DNA of 64,000 nucleotides. Source: Galeopsis tetrahit. Lineage: Eukaryota > Streptophyta > Magnoliopsida > Lamiales > Lamiaceae. The position numbers and the translations under genes were made by a program. Each line of letters begins with the position of its first letter. Position 1 is the first letter of the stretch. The stretch spans positions 7,764,677-7,828,676 of the forward strand of contig OY776124.1 of the NCBI GenBank assembly GCA_963675135.1, in the 5' to 3' direction. Below, in pieces: positions 55,965-64,000 of the stretch. Under the pieces are notes generated by a model. It worked only from the letters and a program-made list of their open reading frames with translations, did not search any database and was not told the DNA's origin.

Positions 55965-56290
55965 TAAAATTCTTTCTCGATAAATAGAGATATATTCATT
56001 GAAAGAAAAAACGTGAATGGGGATTGGATTGATGATAAAATAAAATCCTGGATTGTGAATAGTGATTCGATTCATAGTGAAAAGGAAGAAATTTTTTGGT
56101 TCAGTTCTCCGCCTTAACGACAGAAAAAATGATTGATCCAATTCTATTGAGTCTGACTCATAGTGATCATTTATAAAAGAATGACTCTGGTTATCAAATG
56201 ATTGAACAACCGAGAGCAATTTAAGTTGACATTCATAAAAACTATCTATTGAATTATGAGTTCAGTACATCCTCTTTAGCTCATTGTCGA
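55965..56290 (+). pseudogene. ycf2: nuclear insertion of plastid DNA (ycf2 fragment)
   Basis: The sequence reads like plastid ycf2: ATAGAGATATATTCATTGAA, GGATTGGATTGATGATAAAA, CTTAACGACAGAAAAAATGA, TTCTATTGAGTCTGACTCAT, GATTGAACAACCGAGAGCAA, TTGACATTCATAAAAA. It carries in-frame stops (for example TAA within ATTTATAAAAGAATGAC) and two small deletions (after GAGCAATTTA, and after CTCTTTAGCT). It is a decayed plastid-to-nucleus transfer, not a gene. Both ends are approximate. Recognition is from memory of the gene family and was not searched. Confidence 0.8.
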
Positions 56291-56990
56291 AAAGAAAAAA
56301 TATTCAAAAGTGAACTATTTTAATAGAATAAACATATTTTTTGTGAATCCAAAAAAAAAAAGAAATGAGTACACTTTTGGTGAATGGAGTGGGTATAAGT
56401 TTTTCGTTGATTTTTAACACGTGGACTAAAAAAAGTGATTACATAATATATATATATATATATATATATAGTACAAGTGGTGATTGAAATAAAGAGAGCT
56501 AGAAAGTACATATAAATAAAAAAAGGTATGAGAATTATAGACGGATGGATCAAAATGATAAAATGAAAAGACGGAGGGAGGGAGTAACAGTTTTCGAAAA
56601 AAAATTCTAAATCAATTTTTTTTTTTTAAATGTTAAAAAATTCGAAAAAAGACCATGCTTTCGGCCAAAAATTTGGAAGAAGAACAATTTTTTTTTTTTT
56701 TTTGAATCTTACAAAAACATTTGAAAATGCTAAAAAAATTCAAAATCATTTAATTACAAAAATTCATAAACTCTGTATGCACAATAGTGTTGCACCTAGG
56801 AAAATAATAACAATGGTACCTTGGAGAAAAGATTGACATTGCAAAAAAGGTTAGGCGAATGCAGGGGTTTCTAGTGTAGCAATCATAGTAGAAAAACGTG
56901 TTAGGAGAAGTAGAAGGCGGCGACTTGGGATGCGACGACGACTTGGGACGGGGGCAGCGTCGATGCCTCGATGGGGAAAGACCGACGTGA
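56291..56990. other. intergenic with MITE remnants
   Basis: Contains a TA microsatellite (56447-56470), a right end of a Stowaway-like MITE (AAAGACGGAGGGAGGGAGTA near 56568-56587) and a short GC-richer stretch near 56905-56985. No gene is recognisable. Confidence 0.45.
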
Positions 56991-59900
56991 TTTCTTAGAG
57001 TATATATTGTATTAATATTGTATATTTCTATTTATGGTAAATAGATTGTCAAACCAGATTAGGTGCCTAGATTAATGGTAGATTCGTGTATAAGCTTGTA
57101 ATTATTTTATGAATGAAATGAACGATTCATATTCTTACATGGTATCACGAGATTGGGTTTTCTGATCCTCCGCTGCACCCTTCTCCGAAGACCTGCTTCA
57201 TCGCCGATCATCTTTCCTCTTTCTTCTTCTCTCATGGCGACGAACAAGTCCACGTTTCATCCAGCCCTTGCGGTATCCAATGTTAAAAATCACATCTCAA
57301 TCATTCTTGAGATGGAAAACGTTCAATACACAACTTGGGCAGAATTGTTCAAAATTCTTGCACGATCCAATCGTGTTCTTCACCACATCCTACCGGATTC
57401 TAAACCAGTGGTTCCTCCTCCGACCACCGATGACGAGAAAGAGTTGTGGAGCACGCTTGATGCCACGGTTCTTGGGTGGATATATGCTACGATATCCACA
57501 GATCTTCTTCAAACCATATTGGAACCGGACTCCACCGCTGCCGACGCGTGGAAACGCCTGCAGAATATATTTGAAGACAATAAGAACTCCCGGACTATGA
57601 CTTTGGAGCAGGAATTCTCTCACACCACCATGGAGTCTTTCTCTTCTGCGACTGCATATTGTCAGAAATTAAAAGTTCTTTCGGATCAACTAAAGAATGT
57701 GGGTGCCCCGGTTTCGAATGACAGATTGGTCTTACAGATGGTAGCTGGATAGTCCGAGGCGTACAGTGCGGTGGGCACTCTTCTCCGGCAAAGCAGTCCA
57801 CTCCCACTGTTCTATCAAGCCTGTTCCATTATCATCCTTGAGGAAGCGGGCTTGGCCAAAAAGGCTGCTTCGTCATCGACATTTCTCGCCGCCGCACCGA
57901 CGACTCCGTCGGCACCTGGTAGTGGTCACGACAAGAAGATCCCTGAACTAGGACAATCTGGACGACGGCGTCAGGGCAAGAGGAATGGCAGAGGGGGCCG
58001 CCAATCGGGCTCTACTTTTGGCCCTCAATTTGGCCCCAATTCTGGTCCCCGGTCTGGCCCAAGTGGCCCATCCACCCAACCTCCATTTCAGGCCCAAGTT
58101 CCTTGGTCTATGCAGTGGCCCCATTATTCACCATGGCCCACTCCTCCCAGCCCGTATCCAACAATGGGTTGGTCTCCTCATGCTGCTGCTTCCGGGCGTT
58201 CAACGACCATGCCACCTGCCCAGTCGGGTCTCCTTGGCCCACGACCCCAGGCTTATGCGGCGCGTTCGACTGCTTCCCCTACAGACATCGAAGCTGTCAT
58301 GAACACTCTTGGTCTCAACCCACCTGATGGCAATTGGTATATGGACACGGGAGCGACGTCACATATGACCTCGACACCAGGTATGCTCTCGTCTTATTCT
58401 CGTTTGAGCTCTCCTATTGGTATAATTGTCGGTAATGGTCATTCTATTCCTGTTAGTGGTCTTGGTGTTGCACATTTATCTCATACTAATCCCCCATTAG
58501 CCCTTCGCAATGTCCTTCTTGCACCTGATATTGTAAAAAATTTGGTTTCTGTTCGTAAATTCACCACTGATAATTTTGTCTCTGTTGAGTTTGATCCTTT
58601 TGGGTTTTCTGTCAAGGATATACGGACGAAGAATATTCTCATGAGGTGTGACAGTCAAGGGGATCTTTATCCTATTACCACCACTAGAGCATCACCTGTT
58701 GCCTTGGCGGTTGTTTCCTCTGATTTATGGCATAGCCGTCTAGGACATCCAGGAGCTTCAGTGTTTTCTGCACTTAGACAAAATGAATTTATTCAGTGTT
58801 CTAAACCATTATCTTCTACTTTATATCATTCATGTGTTGTTGGCAAACAGACACGATTACCATTTTTGGATTCTACTTCACATACTATATTGCCTTTTGA
58901 TATTGTTCATAGCGATGTTTGGACATCCCCTGTGTTAAGTGGTATGGGACATAGATATTATGTGTTGTTTTTAGATGATTTCACTAATTTTTTATGGACG
59001 TATCCTGTATCCCATAAATCTCATGTGTTTCAAGCCTTTCTGTCATTTCGCACATACATTAAAACACAGTTTGGTAGAGATATTAAAACCTTTCAGTGTG
59101 ATAATGGGACAGAGTTTAACAATCAGTCATTTCGTGAGTTTGCTACTAGCAATGGCATGTCTTTTCGTTTTTCTTGCACTTACACATCTTCTCAAAATGG
59201 TAAAGCTGAACGCCAAATTCGTACGATAAATAACATAATGCGTACACTTCTTGCTCACGCTTCCATTCCCCTATCTTTTTGGCACCATGCCTTACACATG
59301 ACAACGTATCTCATGAACATTCTTCCAAAGAAACACTTGTCCTATGTGTCTCCTCTTCGCCGTCTCTACAACAAAGACCCTCTATACTCTCACATTCGTG
59401 TATTTGGGTGTCTTTGTTATCCTTTGCTTCCAGCTACGACGGTTAATAAGTTACAATCACGTTCCTCTCCTTGTGTTTTTCTTGGGTTTCCGTCTGAACA
59501 TCGGGGTTATAAATGCTACGATATGGTGGCTAAAAAGATTATCATATGCAGACATGTGGTGTTTGATGAGAGTTGTTTCCCTTTTGCCACTTCACAATCT
59601 CCACCTCCAGATTATTCTGCCATTGATGACTCTATAACACCGTATTTTCGACATCATCTTACATCTTCCTCTGCCTCTAACCCAGCATCACCACCAGCCG
59701 TGGACCCTCAACCATCTCCACAGGCCGCTCCTCCTTCTCCTACAAATCCTCATGTGGCCAACCGCCCCATTACCCGTAGTCAACGGGGAATCTTCAAACC
59801 CAAACAGCTCTTCACTCTTCACTCTGCTGTACAAAAATCCCCACTCCCAAAGAACCCTAAATTTGCAATCCAAGACCCTAATTGGAAAATGGCTATGAAC

Positions 59901-61530
59901 GATGAATTTAATGCTCTTATCGAAAATAAGACGTGGGTATTGGTACCTCGTCCAGTCGGTGTTAATATTATTCGTTCTATGTGGATTTTTACTCATAAAG
60001 AACGTGTTGATGGTTCTTTTGAGAGGCATAAAGCCCATCTTGTAGGTGATGGGAAAACTCAGCAGGTGGGCATCGATTGTGGGGAGACTTTCAGTCCTGT
60101 TGTCAAACCGGCAACCATCCGAACTGTTCTCAGCCTCGCTCTTGCCAAACGGTGGTCTATTCACCAACTTCACGTGAAAAATGCTTTCGGCGACCTTGGT
60201 GACCGAGTCTACATGCATCAACCATTTGGGTTTCGGGATTCTAGGTATCCTAATCATGTATGTTTGTTGCAGAAATCTTTATATGGCTTAAAACAAGCCC
60301 CTCGGGCTTGGAACAAACGTTTCACCGACTTTGTGGCTACTTTGGGATTTTATCGGACCCGCTCGGATCACTCTTTGTTTGTGCTCCGACATGGTGATCA
60401 CATGGCTTATCTTTTGTTGTATGTGGACGATATTATTCTCACCGCTTCGTCTGACTCTCTCCGCCGAACTATCATCGCCCGATTAAGCTCTGAGTTTGCC
60501 ATGAAAGATTTGGGCCCTTTACATTATTTCTTGGGTATTGCTGTCACTCCCCACAAGCATGGTCTCTTCCTTTCTCAGCGCAAATATGCCTTGGAAATTC
60601 TTGACCATGTTGGTCTTTCTTCTTGCAAACCAGCACTCACACTAGTGGACACTAAACCAAAGCTCAGTTCGCGAGAGAGTCCCCTTCTAGACAGCCCTAC
60701 TTTATATCGCAGTCTTGCCGGTGCATTACAATATCTCACGTTTACACGACCAGACATTGCCTATGCAATTCAACAGGTATGTTTGTTCATGCACTCTCCG
60801 CGTGAGATCCACTTCGCGGCGTTGAAACGCATCCTGCGGTATATTCAGGGGACGATTGACTATGGGTTACATCTTTATGCATCTTCCCCGTCCTCTCTTG
60901 TTACTTACACTGACGCCGACTGGGGTGGTTGCCCAGACACTCGTCGGTCTACGTCTGGTTATTGTGTTTTTCTCGGTGACAATCTTATCTCCTAGTCCGC
61001 AAAGCGCCAGTCTACATTGTCTCGTTCCAGTACCGAGGTTGAATATCGTGGTGTCGCCAATGTTGTATCCGAGTCATGCTGGATACAGAACCTCTTACTT
61101 GAACTTCATTGTCCCCTTTCTACTGCTACTATAGTCTATTGTGATAATGTCAGCACTATCTATCTTACTGGCAATCCTGTCCAACATCAGCGTACGAAGC
61201 ACATTGAAATGGACATTCACTTTGTTCGCGAACATGTCGCTCGCGGCCAAGTTCGGGTACTCCATGTTCCTTCCCGGTATCAGATCGTTGATGTCTTCAC
61301 CAAGAGACTGCCTCAAGTGTTATTTGAGGAGTTTCGGAGCAATCTCAGCGTCCGACAACCTCCCGCTTCGATTGAGGGGGTGTCTTAGAGTATATATTGT
61401 GTTAATATTGTATATCTCTTATTTATGGTAAATAGATTGTCAAACCAGATTAGGTGCCTAGATTGATGGTAGATTGGTGTATAAACTTGTAATTATTTTA
61501 TGAATGAAATGAACGATTCATATTCTTACA
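56991..61530 (+). mobile_element. Copia LTR retrotransposon, nearly open but disabled
   Basis: The short LTRs 56991-57139 and 61381-61530 (about 150 bp) are about 95% alike. The first is followed by TGGTATCACGAGAT (57140 onward), an initiator-Met-tRNA-type primer-binding site. The second is preceded by GATTGAGGGGG. The flank GATTG after the 3' LTR may pair with GATT before TCTTAG at the 5' end if three bases (GTG) were lost there; otherwise no TSD is visible. One reading frame spans the interior with two stop codons. Confidence 0.88.
57234..61388 (+). pseudogene. Copia gag-pol with two in-frame stops and active-site losses
   Basis: The frame from ATG 57234 (MATNKSTFH) to 61388 is unbroken except for TAG at 57750-57752 (Leu expected in MVAG-L-SEAYS) and TAG at 60993-60995 (Trp expected in LIS-W-SAK). 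Order: UBN2-type gag; a Gly/Pro-rich region without a CCHC knuckle; protease (YMDTGATSHMTS); integrase (HSRLGHPG, HSDVWTSP, FQCDNGTEF, GKAERQIRT); reverse transcriptase (LLLYVDDIILTAS); and RNase H (DADWGGCPDTRRS, STEVEYRGVAN). In reverse transcriptase the usual QLDVKNAFLHGDL reads QLHVKNAFGDL: the first catalytic Asp is His and two residues are missing. In the integrase zinc site, LCHxC reads LYHSC. The enzyme would be inactive even without the stops. Confidence 0.9.
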
Positions 61531-62048
61531 GATTGTTTAGTCTAGTCTTTTTTTATACTCTATTTTTGTATCTGAACTAAATGATTTGATATAAATTTAC
61601 ATTTCCAAAATAAAGACATATTCCCTTCATTCCATAATAAATTTCTCATTTTCGTTTTTTTTATATTCCACGATAAGTTTTACTACTCCCTCCGTCCCCC
61701 TATAAGCTTTCCATTTTACCATTTTGGTCCGTCCGATCTATAAGTTTTTCATTTCCTTTTTGGTAAATACTTTTTCTTACACATTACTTTATATCTTACT
61801 TTTTATTCATTTCTCTGTCACCATCACATCACTCCCGTAATAATCTCAAATCAAACATTTACCCCATTTTGGTCCTCTTCATCTAGATTTGCAAAATTTG
61901 AATAGAAACATGGATTGAGAAAGAAAGAAAGAGCATGCAAATGGACAGTAAGCTGCCACGTTTCGTCGCTCTTTTTTACCCATTTGTTCATCATCACCAT
62001 GGACAATTCTTTCATTCTCTCTCATCACTCCATTCTCACACCATCACC
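61531..62048. other. upstream region of the SnoaL-like gene
   Basis: Contains Stowaway-like ends (CTCCCTCCGTCCCCCTATAA at 61685, and a decayed inverted partner before it) with motifs like CATTTTGGTCCGTCC. Two copies of TCATCACCATGGACAA-like sequence lie at 61990-62055; the second contains the chosen start codon. Confidence 0.45.
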
Positions 62049-64000
62049 ATGGACAAACACCCACAAGGTATGATGAACTTAGTTACCACTCTACACTTTT
62101 CTGAAATTTCCTTTTCTCTACTTCAAAACCCCACTCGTATTCGTCATTAATCCCTTTGATTTTTTTTATATTTTGGTGAAGGTGTTGTTAATGATCAAAT
62201 CAGAGAAGGGTTAGGCAAGGAATCTTGTGACCATAAATCATCAAAAAGTTTGTCCGATCGTATAATTCCTCATATTCTCAACCTGTGAGTGCCATTTCAT
62301 TGAGTTTTTTTCCCCCCTTTTTGTTCTTGAATTGCTGAAAGTCTTTTGGATCTGGGTTCAACTACTCATTTATTAATAATCTTAAATGATCTTCAAAGCT
62401 TGATAGAAATCCTAATTCGGTTCACTTAGGCTCTGTTTGACGGATATGTTAAGATATCTATAGTATAGTTAGACTCCTATATATCAACTAACTCAGATGT
62501 GTCTTTCGTCATTTGATATGTACACAATAAGGGCGTGTTTTGCTTCATGGGTTTAGGGGGATTTAGTGATGTGTTTGATATGTAAACCCATCTTCTCCTA
62601 TGTTCGGTTTCTCATAACTTTAAACACTTTGATCCGGGTTTATAATTTGACCCTGTTTTTATAAACTAAATTCCATGTGTTTAGACAACCTAGCCTTTTG
62701 GGTTTATGAAGTCAAAGTTTACGTATCCCACCACATCTTATCCCAACCCATGAAGTAAACATGTCCTAAGTGTATTTTTGCGTATTGTGTAGAAATTTTA
62801 TTTTAGGCTTGATTAGAGCGTCTAGCTTGAATCTGATTACCCATATATCTTGGTCTATTCTACCCCTTCTAATTCGGTATAAGGGTATGTTTACTTGTTT
62901 AGATTGAAATATTTTATAATGTCTTTTTGGAACTTAGTTGTATGTCAAGAATTATGTGGTCTAGTTTCTGAATAAGGTTTTAACGAAAATGGGTTCTGGT
63001 CTATTGTAGTAAAGCTGCGAACTTATTGATAGTTTAATGATTCAAGATAGGTGTTGTTGTTGCAACCATGCATTTTCTGTTTATGGAGAAACGAGCTTAA
63101 ATCTCCCCTGCATCGGAATGATTGTCCGAGAATGAGCAAGGAATACTAGCCTTCCTCGTAAAGAGCATGTATTGAACTCATGATTGTGTTCTAACTTGTA
63201 CATTTTGCTTCATTGAAACTTCAAGCCGTTTATGGTCTCGTTATTTTTGTGGTTTTACGTTGAAATACAAGTACCAAGTGTTTACATTTGTTCTCGATTT
63301 AGTAGGTTTATAAGTGTTGTAGTGGTGTTTTTTTTAGAACCATCTTTGGATTTCCGAATCCCAAAACCAGTTTTGATATCTCAAATCAAACATCACCTTC
63401 AAGTTTATTAACGAATTTTTCTTCCTTTCGACTGGGATCCCCGCCTCGTTTTCATTAGTGTGATGTCAATGATTCAGATACGCATCACGTGCAACGCCTA
63501 AAGATTTTGAAATCTACGCGACCCATGCAAGCTTTGAAGACCCGCTTATGTGTGCACAAGGGTAAACAATTTTCTACTCGACTCGTGTCAAGAACAGTAA
63601 TTGAAGGAGTTGATCTTATGTAAAAGAGTTTTACGTAAAACTGGTTGAAATTATCACTTTATAGCATAACAAGTACTTTTGAAAGAAACAATTAATATGT
63701 ATATTAACAAGTAGTACTATTTAAAAATACACTCAAAATGCAAATCAATTGCACGGTAAAACTTGTTTACATAATAATACATTGCAGGATTGGAAGATTA
63801 ACAAATTGCACTCATATCCATTTTCTCTGTTTCATGCAGAGTACAGCAGATTAAATCAGCATTCTATTCACTCGCCAAGGTTGTACTATACTTCTATTTT
63901 CCAGTCCTCACGCATTTTGCGATTTCATCGTTGTTTTCCAACTCGATTACAGTGCTTTACTCACGATCATATTCTTGTGTTTTTACTTCAGGTCTTCAGT
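62049..64000 (+). CDS. conserved plant SnoaL/NTF2-like protein, 5' exons (partial)
   Basis: The exons I can splice are 62049-62067, 62182-62284, 63478-63561, 63840-63879 and 63992 to beyond 64000. The frame is continuous: MDKHPQGVVNDQIREG, a short Ser/Lys-rich stretch, IIPHILNLYASRATPKDFEI, YATHASFEDPLMCAQG, VQQIKSAFYSLAK and VFS. The segment SRATPxDFEIYAxxASFEDPLxCAxG followed by IKSAFYSL matches a conserved uncharacterised plant family with a SnoaL/NTF2-like (cone-shaped alpha+beta barrel) fold. Its biochemical role is unknown to me. The start is the first Met that splices in frame; an upstream ATG at 62000 (MDNSFIL) is out of frame with this product. The C-terminal half lies beyond the window. 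Confidence 0.75.
62531..62766. mobile_element. PIF/Harbinger-like MITE in an intron
   Basis: The ends GGGCGTGTTTTGCTTCATGG and CCATGAAGTAAACATGTCC are inverted and flanked by TAA on both sides (62528-62530 and 62767-62769). The element is 236 bp with no coding capacity. Confidence 0.75.

Noticed and set aside
55959..56219. 86-codon minus-strand frame as a gene
   Set aside because: The region is a decayed plastid ycf2 fragment on the plus strand. The minus frame is incidental.
1..64000. A previously undescribed defence, biosynthetic or conflict system
   Set aside because: The host genes are unrelated housekeeping or signalling genes, and everything else is explained by transposons, a duplicated F-box locus and organelle DNA.

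Overview
This is a eukaryotic, flowering-plant nuclear window. The genes have many short exons with GT/AG introns. The spaces between them are AT-rich and packed with plant transposons (Copia, Gypsy/Athila-like, hAT, Mutator-like, PIF/Harbinger-like, Stowaway-like). There is also a decayed piece of the plastid gene ycf2. The protein content fits a eudicot, perhaps an asterid, but I cannot name the species.

Genes. Five host loci look real. (1) The 3' end of a myo-inositol oxygenase gene (36-593, +). (2) A complete six-exon chloroplast-type Nudix hydrolase of the NUDT26/27 type (1032-4274, -), convergent with the first. (3) A complete twelve-exon exocyst subunit gene, EXO70A1-like (23635-29969, +). 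(4) A pair of F-box/LRR-type genes in the same orientation: a broken copy (31006-32592, -) and an intact 537-residue copy (47476-49089, -). (5) The first exons of a conserved plant SnoaL/NTF2-like protein (62049 to the window end, +). These are ordinary housekeeping or signalling genes; nothing suggests they work as one pathway.

Transposon layers. Most of the remaining sequence can be assigned to elements whose ends and target-site duplications (TSDs) I could read directly. They are: a Mutator-like element carrying a short-chain dehydrogenase fragment (4393-5963); a Copia solo LTR (6248-7053); a broken Copia element split by a hAT element (7126-11316, hAT 9516-10155); an Athila-like Gypsy element on the minus strand with gag and protease but no polymerase (11766-21939), with a solo LTR inside one of its LTRs (12895-14498); three related solo LTRs in all (12895, 33889, 42850); a Mutator-like MITE (35857-36363); a decayed Copia relic (about 36373-44330) holding a hAT element, an Athila-like solo LTR and one of the solo LTRs; and a second, nearly open Copia element (56991-61530).

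The youngest and most unusual element is a gag-only LTR retrotransposon (50942-55367). Its two 1171-bp LTRs differ at only three positions by my count. Each LTR carries three different minisatellites, and a fourth minisatellite begins exactly at the gag stop codon. It sits in a TA microsatellite, apparently inside a torn hAT element whose two ends are about 6.3 kb apart (49278 and 55597). I found no undescribed defence or metabolic system. The novelty here lies in the non-autonomous elements and the insertion history.
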